DNA of 64,000 nucleotides, taken from Acetobacterium bakii. GTDB taxonomy: Bacteria; Bacillota; Clostridia; Eubacteriales; Eubacteriaceae. The notes beneath the pieces were generated by a model that had not been told where the DNA came from, did no database searches, and saw nothing but the letters and a program-made list of their open reading frames with translations. Where the stretch lies: assembly GCF_001263355.1 (NCBI RefSeq), contig NZ_LGYO01000003.1, positions 24,579 to 88,578 of the forward strand, given 5' to 3'. The position numbers and the translations under genes were made by a program. Shown piece after piece: positions 24,030-32,105 of the stretch. The number at the start of each line of letters is the position of its first letter. Positions within the stretch are counted from its first letter, which is position 1.

Positions 24030-24827
24030 ATGAAAGCGACAAAAAAATGGTTAGTGGTTTTATTGGTAATTGGGACAATAGTCTGTTTTATGTCAGCATG
24101 CAGCAGCAAGTCCGAAACAAAGGCAGAGGAAACAACAAATCAGGAGCAGAGTCTTAGTGGTCAAACCGTATTTGTTTATTGCGGAGCAGGTATGACAAAA
24201 CCCTTTGGAGCAATTGCAGACGCATTCAAAGAAGAAACTGGCTGTGAAATGGAAGTTGTTTATGCCAATGCGGCGCAACTTCAGAATCAGATTCTAACAA
24301 CCGGAGAAGGTGATTTATTTATTGCAGGTTCTGCAGATGAGCTGACACCGGTTAAAGATTCTGTGACAGAAAGCAAGGATCTTGTCAAACATGTACCCGT
24401 ATTGGCTGTGAAAAGCGCGAATCCGCTGGGTATTTTAGGCTTGAATGATTTAACCAAAGAGGGTGTGGAAGTTGTTCTTGGCGATGCTGATGCGACACCG
24501 ATTGGTAAAATTGCCAATAAAGCGTTAACCGATTTGGGAATACTAAATAATGTGAATGTAATTGCCCGGGCTGCCACTGCTCCAGAGATATTTAATGCTT
24601 TGTCAGTTGACGAATGCAGTGCGATTATTGTCTGGAAAGAAAATGTGACTGGTTCCAGTACTGAAATTGTGAAGACATCAGACTTAGATGCCTATGTAAA
24701 AACAGTTCCAGCAGCCAAATTAAGCAGCAGTAAAAATACGGAAGCACTTGAAGCATTTATGACCTTTTTAGATTCGGACGCGGCGAAAAACATTTGGAAA
24801 ACTAATGGATATGAAGTGCTCAACTAA
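24030..24827 (+). CDS. modA: Molybdate/tungstate ABC transporter substrate-binding lipoprotein
   Basis: This 265-residue lipoprotein has a type II signal peptide with the Cys in FMSACSSK (~residue 27), a Thr/Glu-rich linker and the ModA-type periplasmic binding fold (VFVYCGAGMTKPFGAIADAF; later GDADATPIGKIANKAL). It captures the oxyanion outside the membrane for the ModBC transporter encoded directly downstream. Molybdate versus tungstate cannot be distinguished by eye; the presence of ModD in the operon is in line with either. AAAGAGGAAG precedes the ATG. Confidence 0.9.
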   Translation: MKATKKWLVVLLVIGTIVCFMSACSSKSETKAEETTNQEQSLSGQTVFVYCGAGMTKPFGAIADAFKEETGCEMEVVYANAAQLQNQILTTGEGDLFIAGSADELTPVKDSVTESKDLVKHVPVLAVKSANPLGILGLNDLTKEGVEVVLGDADATPIGKIANKALTDLGILNNVNVIARAATAPEIFNALSVDECSAIIVWKENVTGSSTEIVKTSDLDAYVKTVPAAKLSSSKNTEALEAFMTFLDSDAAKNIWKTNGYEVLN

Positions 24828-24836
24828 ATTGTTGGT

Positions 24837-25661
24837 ATGAGAAAACGATTTTCGGTATTTGATTTCTTTGAACTCTTTACGATTATCATTACCATAATCG
24901 TCATTATTTTCAGTTCAACATTGATATTGGCAATTGTATTAAAAGGTTTGCCTTATTTAGGCGAAGCATTTTATTCAGAAGAAGTGCGGTTTTCAATCAA
25001 GCTGAGCTTGTATACCGCAACCATCTCCACAGTAATCTGTATGGCTCTTGCCATACCAACGGCTTATGCATTAACAAGGACGTCGTTTCCATTTAAAAAA
25101 TTATGTCAAATCATCATTGAACTGCCGCTGTCAATGCCTTATTTAGTTCTGGGACTGAGTCTGTTGATTATTTTTTCCTCGGATTTTGGGAAAGCATTGA
25201 AAAGCATGGGATTTAAGGTAGTATTTGATAAAAACGGTATTATCTTAGCCCAGACCGTTGTCAATTTACCCTATGTGATTCGTTTTATTCGTACCGCATT
25301 TGAAGAAGTTGATGAGCGGTTGGAGTTTATTTCCGGAAGTCTCGGTGCCACAAAATGGGAACGCTTTATAACGATTACCCTGCCCTTATCCAAGAATGCG
25401 ATTATTACAACCATTATTCTGGCGTGGTCAAGAGGGCTGGGAGAATTTGGAGCGACACTGATGTTAGTGGGTGCCACGCGAATGAAAACAGAAACCTTGA
25501 CCACATCGGTTTATTTAAATTTAGCAACTGGTGACACCGGCGCATCAATGGCATCAGCCACTGTTATTCTGATCATTTCGCTGATATCACTTTTTGTAAC
25601 CAATTGGATCGGAAAGAAAAATACTCAGGAAAGTCGGATGAAGGATGTGAAGTCATGGTAA
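24837..25661 (+). CDS. modB: Molybdate/tungstate ABC transporter permease
   Basis: This 274-residue membrane protein has about six hydrophobic segments and the binding-protein-dependent EAA loop (LGATKWERFITITLPLSKNA, ~180-200), followed by WSRGLGEFGATLMLVGATR, which is typical of ModB/CysT permeases. It forms the channel of the ModABC importer. The start ATG 24837 lacks a clear ribosome-binding site and lies 9 bases after modA, so reinitiation is likely. The 3' end overlaps modC by 7 bases. Confidence 0.9.
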   Translation: MRKRFSVFDFFELFTIIITIIVIIFSSTLILAIVLKGLPYLGEAFYSEEVRFSIKLSLYTATISTVICMALAIPTAYALTRTSFPFKKLCQIIIELPLSMPYLVLGLSLLIIFSSDFGKALKSMGFKVVFDKNGIILAQTVVNLPYVIRFIRTAFEEVDERLEFISGSLGATKWERFITITLPLSKNAIITTIILAWSRGLGEFGATLMLVGATRMKTETLTTSVYLNLATGDTGASMASATVILIISLISLFVTNWIGKKNTQESRMKDVKSW

Positions 25662-26392
25662 ATTCAATGGTTGAAATCAAAAAATATTCAATTCAATTAG
25701 GAAAGTTTAAATTGAAAAACATCAATTTGAATATCTGTGAGAAAGAAATATTTGCGGTTTTAGGAAGAACAGGATCAGGAAAAACAGTTCTGCTGGAATC
25801 AGTGGCGGGATTTTACAGGAGCTTTTCCGGAGAAGTGACCATTCAGGGACAACAGGTTATTGATATTCCTTTGGAAAAGCGAGAAATCGGGTTTGTTTAT
25901 CAGGATTTCGGTTTATTTCCCCATATGACGGTTTATGACAATATTACCTATGGTTTGAAAATACGAAGAAAAGACAAAGAATATAAGAAGAAAATGGCAG
26001 ATCGAATGGCGGAAATTTTGTCCATCGGTCATATTTTGAATCAATATCCCGGCACATTAAGTGGGGGTGAGCGGCAGCGAACGGCTCTTGCCCGGGCACT
26101 TATTCTTGAACCAAAACTGTTGCTGATGGATGAACCGTTTTCGTCATTGGATCCGGCCACAAAGGAAACCATGTATCAGCAGATTAAGAAAATCCATGAG
26201 ATTTTTGGGTGTACCATTTTATTTGTAACTCACGATTTCAATGAAGCCCAGATAATGGCAGATCGAATCGGAATTATGGTAAATGGCGAATTAAAAGGTA
26301 TCCGTAAGAGTGCGGATTTATTTGAAAGTTACCAGGATGAAGAGATTACTGAGTTTCTCTCAGGTTTTCAAGAAAGGCGTATGTGCATATGA
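25655..26392 (+). CDS. modC: Molybdate/tungstate ABC transporter ATP-binding protein
   Basis: This ATPase of about 245 residues has Walker A GRTGSGKTVL, the Q loop VYQDFGLFP, the signature LSGGERQRTAL and Walker B LLLMDEPFSSLD. It lacks the C-terminal TOBE/Mop domain found in many ModC proteins, so oxyanion-dependent trans-inhibition via that domain is absent. ATG 25655 follows AAGGA and overlaps modB; the frame extends to 25604 but without a better start. Its stop overlaps the start of the HMA-domain gene (ATGA). Confidence 0.88.
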   Translation: MVNSMVEIKKYSIQLGKFKLKNINLNICEKEIFAVLGRTGSGKTVLLESVAGFYRSFSGEVTIQGQQVIDIPLEKREIGFVYQDFGLFPHMTVYDNITYGLKIRRKDKEYKKKMADRMAEILSIGHILNQYPGTLSGGERQRTALARALILEPKLLLMDEPFSSLDPATKETMYQQIKKIHEIFGCTILFVTHDFNEAQIMADRIGIMVNGELKGIRKSADLFESYQDEEITEFLSGFQERRMCI

Positions 26393-26607
26393 AAGATCTT
26401 ATTTTACAAGTTAACGGTATTATGTGTGAGAAATGTGTCAAAAAAGTTAAAGATGCATTATTGAATAAAGATGGCATAAAAGAGGTTGGTGTCAGCGATG
26501 ATTATAAAACAGTAACAGTTTTAGCTGATGAGAATAAAATAAATGCTTTGCAAATTGGCAGTATTATTGAGAAAATAGAAGGCAAGTCATTTAAACTAGC
26601 AAAATAA
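26389..26607 (+). CDS. Small heavy-metal-associated (HMA) domain protein in mod operon
   Basis: The product has about 72 residues and is a single HMA (CopZ-like) ferredoxin fold with the metal-binding CxxC in NGIMCEKCVKKV (~residues 9-20). Such proteins carry Cu(I) or other soft metals. The ATG overlaps the modC stop (ATGA), so it is translated as part of the molybdate operon. The usual MxCxxC Met is replaced by the context GIMCEKC. The association with modABC and modD is unusual; a role in metal delivery or Cu/Mo balance is only inference. Confidence 0.85.
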   Translation: MKDLILQVNGIMCEKCVKKVKDALLNKDGIKEVGVSDDYKTVTVLADENKINALQIGSIIEKIEGKSFKLAK

Positions 26608-26623
26608 ATACGGAGGTGGAGAT

Positions 26624-27463
26624 ATGTCGTTCATATCAATAAATGAAATAGATAGACTGATTAATGAGGATGTGCCTTATATCGATTTAACCAGCTGGTC
26701 TTTAGGAATTAAAGAACAACCGGGAGAGATTACTTATTTTACACGGGAAGATGCAACGGTGTGCGGAACCGAAGAAGTGAGAGCTATATTTGATCGTTTA
26801 CGCATTGAAACGCGTTCGATTATTTCATCTGGACAGAAAGTAAGCGCCGGAGCGGAATTGATATCAGGGACAGGGCGAGCACAGGATTTGCATATAGCCT
26901 GGAAGGTTGGGCAGAATATTCTGGATAGCTGTTCGGGAATTGCAACAAAAACAAGAAGAATGGTGGATGTTGTGAAGTCATGTAATCCCAAAATGGCAGT
27001 ATTAACAACCCGTAAGGGCTTTCCCGGAACAAAAGCACTGGCGACAAAAGCAATTATGGCAGGTGGCGCCATGCCCCATCGACTGGGTTTGTCCGAGACG
27101 ATCCTCATCTTCAAGCAGCATATGAATTTTATTGGAGGATTTGAGGGTTTATTAAATAAATTGCCTGAAATGAAAACAGAATGCTGTGAAAAGAAAGTGA
27201 TTGTGGAAGCGGCAACACTAGAGCAGGCAATCAGTCTCTGCCGTGCAGGTGCAGACGGAATACAGTTTGATAAAATGGGTGTTGAAGAACTGATTAAAGC
27301 AGTTGATGTCTTAAGAAATGAATTTCCAAGCAGTGTGCTTTTAGCGGCGGGAGGAATTAATGAAACAAATATTGCAGCCTATGCCAAAACCAATGTAAAT
27401 GGGATTATAACAACCAGTTTATACAGCGCAAAACCCATCGATATTGGGGTTAAAATTGGATAA
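26624..27463 (+). CDS. modD: ModD protein (quinolinate phosphoribosyltransferase paralogue)
   Basis: This 279-residue protein has the type II phosphoribosyltransferase fold of NadC with ModD features: GTGRAQDLHIAWKVGQNILD (~85-105), ATKTRRMV, the TTRKGFPGTK segment where NadC has TRKTTPG, and a C-terminal AAGGINETNIAAYA. ModD occurs in molybdate transport operons and its biochemical role is not settled. GGAGG lies 8 bases before the ATG. It ends the operon before a terminator at 27480. A short decayed piece similar to this gene occurs at 34229. Confidence 0.9.
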   Translation: MSFISINEIDRLINEDVPYIDLTSWSLGIKEQPGEITYFTREDATVCGTEEVRAIFDRLRIETRSIISSGQKVSAGAELISGTGRAQDLHIAWKVGQNILDSCSGIATKTRRMVDVVKSCNPKMAVLTTRKGFPGTKALATKAIMAGGAMPHRLGLSETILIFKQHMNFIGGFEGLLNKLPEMKTECCEKKVIVEAATLEQAISLCRAGADGIQFDKMGVEELIKAVDVLRNEFPSSVLLAAGGINETNIAAYAKTNVNGIITTSLYSAKPIDIGVKIG

Positions 27464-27479
27464 ATATACATGATGTATT

Positions 27480-27519
27480 AGATACAGGGATGCTTTGGCA
27501 CCACTTGTATCTTTTTTTA
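27480..27519 (+). terminator. Terminator of the mod operon
   Basis: AGATACA (27480-27486) pairs with TGTATCT (27506-27512), followed by a T-run. It lies directly behind modD. Confidence 0.8.
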
Positions 27520-27588
27520 TGGCTTTTTTTATATATTTTCTGAAGGAAGGTATGTCCAAATAATTAAATAAGTGTTAAAATGAAAAGG

Positions 27589-27644
27589 TTGACAAAAGGA
27601 TTGATTAAAAATAATCTATACTATTTGGCATGAAAATTAGTATA
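27589..27644 (+). promoter_or_regulatory. Putative sufC promoter with inverted repeat
   Basis: TTGACA (27589-27594), a 17-bp spacer and TAATCT (27612-27617). Just downstream TATACTA (27617-27623) and TAGTATA (27638-27644) form an inverted repeat with a 14-bp gap that could bind a regulator. No Rrf2-type gene is adjacent. Confidence 0.45.
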
Positions 27645-27687
27645 ATAGGAATAGAAAAACATTGAAAGAGCAGAAACGAGGAGAAAA

Positions 27688-28425
27688 ATGTTAAAACTTG
27701 AAAATATCTCATTTGAAGTGGAAAATGAAAAAGAGATTTTAAAAGATGTTAATTTCACTATTGAAAAAGGTAAATTTATTGCAATAACCGGACCAAACGG
27801 CGGAGGAAAATCTACCCTTGCCCGAATTATTTCAGGCGTGGTGAAGCCGACCAGAGGAAAAATTATTTTTAACGGGGAAGATATCACTGACTTATCCATA
27901 ACGGAACGGGCTCAAAAGGGAATCAGCTTTGGCTTCCAGCAACCGGTGCGGTTTAAAGGGATTACGGTAAATGATATTATTAATATTGCCGCAGGAGAAA
28001 ATATAACTGCGCTTGAAGCCAGTCACTATTTATCAGAGGTTGGTCTATGTGCCAAGGACTATATCAATCGCGAGCTGAGCGACAAACTTTCAGGGGGCGA
28101 AATTAAACGAATTGAAATAGCAACCATTATTGCAAGAAATTCAAGCTTGTCAATTTTTGATGAGCCAGAGGCAGGAATCGATCTCTGGAGTTTTAACCAT
28201 CTGATTGAAGTATTCCGAAAAATGCATAAAAATAAGGATGCATCCATTATTATTATTTCCCATCAGGAGCGAATTTTGGATGTTGCGGACGAAATCATAG
28301 CCATGGTGGATGGCACCATTATTATCCGAGGGGCAAAGGAAAGTGTATTGCCAGAATTGCTCCATTGTGAAAGCCCTGAAAACTGTATGAATTGTCACGA
28401 TATATTGGAGGCTAAAATAATATGA
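27688..28425 (+). CDS. sufC: Fe-S cluster assembly ATPase SufC
   Basis: This 245-residue ABC-type ATPase has Walker A GPNGGGKSTL, the Q loop FGFQQPVRF, the signature LSGGEIKRIE and Walker B LSIFDEPEAGIDLWSF, the last typical of SufC. It energises Fe-S assembly with SufB/D partners and has no membrane partner. Two CxxC-like Cys groups lie near the C-terminus (CESPENCMNCHD), which is unusual for SufC. GAGGAG lies 6 bases before the ATG, and the gene overlaps sufB by 4 bases. Confidence 0.9.
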   Translation: MLKLENISFEVENEKEILKDVNFTIEKGKFIAITGPNGGGKSTLARIISGVVKPTRGKIIFNGEDITDLSITERAQKGISFGFQQPVRFKGITVNDIINIAAGENITALEASHYLSEVGLCAKDYINRELSDKLSGGEIKRIEIATIIARNSSLSIFDEPEAGIDLWSFNHLIEVFRKMHKNKDASIIIISHQERILDVADEIIAMVDGTIIIRGAKESVLPELLHCESPENCMNCHDILEAKII

Positions 28426-29342
28426 ATGAAATAGCAAAAGAGTTATTAAAAGAAGTATCCGGACTTGAAGAAATGCCAAAAGGGGCTTATAATATTCGGG
28501 AAAACAGCAAAAGCATTGCCCGACAATCCAGTGAAAATATTGAAATTGTGAGCAAAGAGGATAAATCAGGGATTGATATTATCGTAAAGCCGAACACAAA
28601 ATCTGAGCATGTTTTTATACCCGCATTGGTATCCTGCGGCGGAGTTCATGATTTAGTATACAATGATTTCTTTATCGGGGAGAATGCAGATATTATTATC
28701 ATTGCCGGCTGTGGTGTCAGTACTGGAGATAGCTGTGATGGATCTGAACACAATGGTATTCATCGTTTTTTTCTGGGGAAAAATTCCAGGGTCCGTTATG
28801 TAGAAAAACACATCGGTGTAGGAATCGGTACCGGAAAACGGGTAATTAATCCGGTGACAGAAGTGGAGCAGGAAGAAGGCAGCTTCATGGAGATGGAAAC
28901 AACCCAGATTAAAGGAGTCGATTCCACCAGACGCTTCACGAAGGCGAAACTGAAAGACAATGCTAAACTGGTTATTAAAGAAAAGCTGATGACCCACGGC
29001 GATCAATTCGCGGAATCGAAATTCGAAGTGGATATGGACGGCGAAGATTCCAGCGTAAATCTTATTTCTCGATCGGTTGCCCGGGATTATTCCAGACAAA
29101 CCTTTATTTCGAAAATAAACGGAAATACCCGATGTGTGGGTCACTCGGAATGCGATGCCATTATTATGGATCACGGTGTTGTCAGTGCCATTCCTGAAAT
29201 TACCGCCAACAGCCTGGATGCGACCCTGATTCATGAAGCTGCAATCGGTAAAATCGCCGGAGACCAGATGATTAAACTGATGACCCTTGGTTTAACTGAA
29301 GGCGAAGCGGAAGCAAAAATCATTGATGGTTTCTTAAATTAA
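28422..29342 (+). CDS. sufB: SufB/SufD-family Fe-S scaffold protein
   Basis: This 306-residue protein has the right-handed beta-helix core of SufB/D (from ~55 to the end), with GCGVSTGDSCDGSEHNGIHRF and the conserved C-terminal stretch SHSE/GHSECDAIIMD, HEAAIGKIAGDQM. It is much shorter than classical SufB (~470), lacking the N-terminal domain. It forms the scaffold on which clusters are built with SufC. No SufD, SufS or SufU follows, so this is the minimal two-gene SufCB/SMS-like type known from anaerobes. ATG overlaps sufC (ATGA). Confidence 0.9.
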   Translation: MNEIAKELLKEVSGLEEMPKGAYNIRENSKSIARQSSENIEIVSKEDKSGIDIIVKPNTKSEHVFIPALVSCGGVHDLVYNDFFIGENADIIIIAGCGVSTGDSCDGSEHNGIHRFFLGKNSRVRYVEKHIGVGIGTGKRVINPVTEVEQEEGSFMEMETTQIKGVDSTRRFTKAKLKDNAKLVIKEKLMTHGDQFAESKFEVDMDGEDSSVNLISRSVARDYSRQTFISKINGNTRCVGHSECDAIIMDHGVVSAIPEITANSLDATLIHEAAIGKIAGDQMIKLMTLGLTEGEAEAKIIDGFLN

Positions 29343-29535
29343 TAGATCATATAATTTCTGGATTAGAATCGGGTTCACAGATATTAAAAAAAAACAGGCA
29401 GATTGAAGCAGGTTTCTCGAATATGAAAAATCAGATCTTTTCTTGAAAGAATCGGTAAATATTTTTGGGTAGAATTTGGTTTGCTGTAATAATTAGATGC
29501 TAATAAATAACATCAAAAAAATCGGAGGTATTATT

Positions 29536-29904
29536 ATGAAAATTGCATTACCCACTCGTGAAAATTTAATTGATAGTCATTTTGGTCACTGTGAGTATTA
29601 TACTGTGTTCACCGTTAATGATGACAGTAAAGAGATCGTAAATCAGGAAATTATCGCATCCCCCGCGGGATGCGGCTGCAAATCCAATATTGCGACAACG
29701 CTTTCAGAAATGGGCGTAAATCTTTTGCTCGCCGGCAATATGGGCGAAGGGGCCGTGAATGTACTGAATCGAGCAGGCATCGAAGTTGTGCGGGGATGTA
29801 CCGGAGATGTTAAGGAAGTGGCTCTAAGCTGGCTGGCCGGATCGGTGTTGGACTCCGGAGAAATGTGCCACGCCCATGATGAAGGGCACGAATGTCAGCA
29901 CTAA
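29536..29904 (+). CDS. NifX/NifB-family Fe-Mo cluster-binding protein (MTH1175-like)
   Basis: This protein of about 122 residues has the dinitrogenase Fe-Mo cofactor-binding fold: KIALPTRENLIDSHFGHCEYYTVF at the start, GCGCKSNIATTLSEMGVNLLLAGNMGEGA in the middle, and a His/Cys-rich tail (CHAHDEGHECQH). These small proteins bind or carry Fe-S or Mo-containing clusters; there is no nitrogenase here. ATG 29536 follows GGAGG by 8 bases; the frame extends upstream to 29497 without a site. The next gene, a DUF134 regulator, is a frequent neighbour of this family. Confidence 0.88.
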   Translation: MKIALPTRENLIDSHFGHCEYYTVFTVNDDSKEIVNQEIIASPAGCGCKSNIATTLSEMGVNLLLAGNMGEGAVNVLNRAGIEVVRGCTGDVKEVALSWLAGSVLDSGEMCHAHDEGHECQH

Positions 29905-29942
29905 GTCCCAGAACAATCATTTTCAATAAGGAGCATTAGTAT

Positions 29943-30314
29943 ATGTCCAGACCTGTTAAATGGAAAAAAGTCTGCTGTCTGCCGGAAACGGATTTATTTG
30001 GACCCCTCAATGCAAAAAATCTGGAAGAGGGCATCATTACCATGTCGGTTGAGGAATACGAAACTATCCGTCTGATTGATCTGGAAGGCCTGCTTCAGGA
30101 AGAATGTGCAGAAAGCATGCATGTGGCACGAACGACGGTCCAGAAAATATATAATGACGCCCGAAAAAAACTAGCCGATGCATTGGTGAATGGAAACGTC
30201 CTGAAGATCGAAGGCGGAAATTATAAACTGTGCGAAGTTGGGGAAGAAAATTTCGGGTGCAGCCGATGCCGCAAACGTCGAGTTAACGAGCGTTGCGATA
30301 AATTGAAGATTTAA
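29943..30314 (+). CDS. DUF134-family DNA-binding protein
   Basis: This 123-residue protein matches DUF134: start [37 protein letters not shown], then a sigma-70-region-4-like helix-turn-helix ([30 protein letters not shown]) and a C-terminal Cys cluster ([13 protein letters not shown]). It is predicted to regulate neighbouring NifX/Mrp-type Fe-S genes. AAGGAG lies 10 bases before the ATG. It is probably co-transcribed with the NifX-like gene 38 bases upstream. Confidence 0.88.
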   Translation: MSRPVKWKKVCCLPETDLFGPLNAKNLEEGIITMSVEEYETIRLIDLEGLLQEECAESMHVARTTVQKIYNDARKKLADALVNGNVLKIEGGNYKLCEVGEENFGCSRCRKRRVNERCDKLKI

Positions 30315-30444
30315 AAAATTTGGAATCAAGAAATCAACAGACAAGGAATACTCTATTTTAATGAGAGCGGCAATGGGGTGTAAATCCAAATGATTTGGAT
30401 GGGTCTTCGGCATCAGCGGTTTTCATTTCAGACTGTAATAAACA

Positions 30445-30484
30445 AAGGGGTAAGAGCTCATTTACAAGCTCTTACCCCTTGAAT
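30445..30484 (+). terminator. Terminator after DUF134 gene
   Basis: AAGGGGTAAGAGCT (30445-30458) and AGCTCTTACCCCTT (30467-30480) form a perfect 14-bp stem with an 8-nt loop, followed by GAATTTTATT. Confidence 0.8.
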
Positions 30485-30559
30485 TTTATTCATTAGGCAG
30501 ATTTATTGAAAGTCTCCTGAAAATATTTCATAAAGTTGAATAAAATTTCTAAATCCAAC

Positions 30560-30605
30560 TTTACAAAATGTAATTAGGCGGGTATAATGTCCGTGTATAT
30601 ACACG
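30560..30605 (+). promoter_or_regulatory. marR promoter with operator palindrome
   Basis: TTTACA (30560-30565), a 17-bp spacer and TATAAT (30583-30588) are followed by the perfect palindrome CGTGTATATACACG (30592-30605) at the expected transcription start. This is the usual position of an autorepressor site for MarR proteins. Confidence 0.75.
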
Positions 30606-30623
30606 AAAAATATAGGTGATCAC

Positions 30624-31061
30624 ATGAAAACAGAAAACCAAAATAAAAAGTGGTCAGTTTGCAATTGTCTTAATATGCGGCGGGCCTCTCTGGCGATTAC
30701 AGAAATTTACGACCATTACTTGAAATCCTGTCACCTCAGTGTCAGCCAGTTTTCGATTCTAAAACATGTCCATGCAATGGAGCCGGTGAGTGTCAGTGAG
30801 TTGGCCAGAGGAATTCGACTGGATCGCACCACTTTGGTCCGTAATTTAAAACCCCTTGAACAGCAGGGGCTGATTCATGATATGTCCCAATCGGGAACTC
30901 GGAACCGACAGCTTTGCTTAACGGTTGCGGGTAACGATAAATTGGAAAAGGCTCATGTTTATTGGAACCAGGCTCAGGACCAGATCGAAGCCCAGCTGGG
31001 ACAGGAAGACACCCAAATCCTGCAAGCCCTATTATTAAAAATTGAGGTTTTAGCGCCTTGA
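30624..31061 (+). CDS. MarR-family transcriptional regulator
   Basis: This 145-residue protein has the MarR winged helix (VSVSELARGIRLDRTTLVRNLKPLEQQGLI, ~55-90) and the basic wing GTRNRQLCLT. The N-terminal CNCLNMRRAS segment has two Cys that could act in sensing, as in some redox-responsive MarR proteins; this is inference. AGGTGA precedes the ATG. Related palindromes flank the gene on both sides (30592 and 31071), so it probably represses itself and the downstream DUF2284 gene. Confidence 0.88.
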   Translation: MKTENQNKKWSVCNCLNMRRASLAITEIYDHYLKSCHLSVSQFSILKHVHAMEPVSVSELARGIRLDRTTLVRNLKPLEQQGLIHDMSQSGTRNRQLCLTVAGNDKLEKAHVYWNQAQDQIEAQLGQEDTQILQALLLKIEVLAP

Positions 31062-31070
31062 TTTTTTAAT

Positions 31071-31089
31071 GTGTATCGTGTAGATACAC
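31071..31089 (+). promoter_or_regulatory. Second MarR-type palindrome
   Basis: GTGTATC (31071-31077) and GATACAC (31083-31089) are separated by 5 bases. The half-site GTGTAT also occurs in the marR operator at 30592, which suggests the same regulator. It lies 36 bases before the DUF2284 start. Confidence 0.6.
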
Positions 31090-31124
31090 TAAATAAACAT
31101 AAAAAAGAAAGTGAGAAGGCGACC

Positions 31125-31436
31125 ATGAAAATGCAAGCTGAAATCGAAAAAGATCTGGCCCAACTGCCCATCCTGGAATATGTTTTTTTAAAACCCAGTG
31201 AGATTATTTTTTCAAAGGAAGTTCGGGATCTTTGTGAGGGCAATAGTTGCGGCATGTATAATACATCATGGGCCTGTCCCCCGGCAGTGGGTAGCTTAGC
31301 GGTTTGCATGGAAAAATGTCACGCCTATGATAAGGCTATGCTCTTTACCACTGCCACCGAAGTAGCTAGCAGTTTTGATATGAAAGGATGGATGCGTGCC
31401 AGGATTGAACATGAGGCATTAACCGATCCATTCTGA
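31125..31436 (+). pseudogene. DUF2284-type metal-binding protein, truncated
   Basis: The 103 codons match the N-terminal part of DUF2284: a SEIIFSKEVRDLCEGNSCGMY segment, then TSWACPPAVGSLAVCMEKC with the conserved Cys pattern. The family continues for another 60-80 residues with a second Cys group (CxxCxxC), which is missing here; the frame stops at TGA 31434. GAGAAGG lies 8 bases before ATG 31125. Eleven bases later a second broken frame begins with a different family (DUF3786), which suggests a deletion that removed the end of one gene and the start of the next. Confidence 0.7.
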
Positions 31437-31447
31437 TCTCTTATGTT

Positions 31448-31858
31448 TTGTCTCAAGGCACTGGTAATCCGCTTTATTCGTTTAGACCCCTTTTTCGCAT
31501 GACAACTTTTTTTTCAGGCGGCGACACCGGGAAAGCCAGCATGATGGACGCACCCTTGATTAAAGCGTTTGGAAATAACATCAATCAATTGGAAGAATGC
31601 ATTATAAAATTGGGCGGAAAACCTGAGATTTCAAGTGAACCTCATAGCCGATGCTGGCTATTGGAAGTGTTGCCCAAAATACCGGTCATGATTATCTTTA
31701 GGGAAGCCGACGAGGATTTTCCGGTTGAGATTCAAACCCAATTCGATGAAAGTGCTCCGGAATTTTTGGAATTTGAATGTCTTGCTTTTTTATGCGGCTG
31801 CCTTGTCAGAGCATTGATTAAAACTGCTGAATATGGGACAGTAGATGGATGGGAGTAG
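31448..31858 (+). pseudogene. DUF3786-type protein, N-terminally truncated
   Basis: The frame has no good start codon (first candidate TTG 31448, no ribosome-binding site). It reads as the C-terminal part of DUF3786: an FFSGGD/KAFGNN segment, then VLPKIPVMIIFREADEDFPV and QFDESAPEFLEFECLAFL, the family's typical end. DUF3786 proteins often accompany DUF2284 and corrinoid/Fe-S genes in anaerobes. With the truncated DUF2284 gene it marks a deletion junction near 31440. Confidence 0.65.
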
Positions 31859-32018
31859 CAGTCCGTCGAATAGGTAAGATAGTTAAACAGCGACGGCGGG
31901 TTCGAAACGGCAGCGACTATTTTAATTGCGGCAATGTTCGGTTTTGTTCTGAGAAGCGCCATGCATATAAAAACTAAAACAAGCAATTTACATTGATCAA
32001 GATGAAATAAAAATTAAA

Positions 32019-32070
32019 TTTATAGCATACGCCCTATTGACTTGTGAGTCAATAGGGCGTATGCTATAAA
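32019..32070. repeat. 24-bp perfect hairpin overlapping tetR promoter
   Basis: TTTATAGCATACGCCCTATT continuing to 32042 pairs exactly with 32047-32070, leaving a TGTG loop. Within it, TTGACT (32037-32042) and TATGCT (32060-32065) are spaced by 17 bp as a promoter for the tetR gene, and TTGAC-N6-GTCAA forms its centre. Confidence 0.8.
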
Positions 32071-32075
32071 CAAAG

Positions 32076-32093
32076 GTTGACCAGGAAGTCAAC
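32076..32093 (+). promoter_or_regulatory. TetR-type operator GTTGAC-N6-GTCAAC
   Basis: GTTGAC (32076-32081) and GTCAAC (32088-32093) form a palindrome. The same TTGAC-N6-GTCAA core is centred exactly 40 bp upstream in the big hairpin, giving two operators across the promoter of the tetR gene. Confidence 0.65.
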
Positions 32094-32105
32094 GGGAGGT
32101 AAGTT

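Noticed and set aside
28653..29234. 193-residue minus-strand ORF opposite sufB
   Set aside because: Shadow of the sufB reading frame; composition is that of an antisense frame and there is no start signal.
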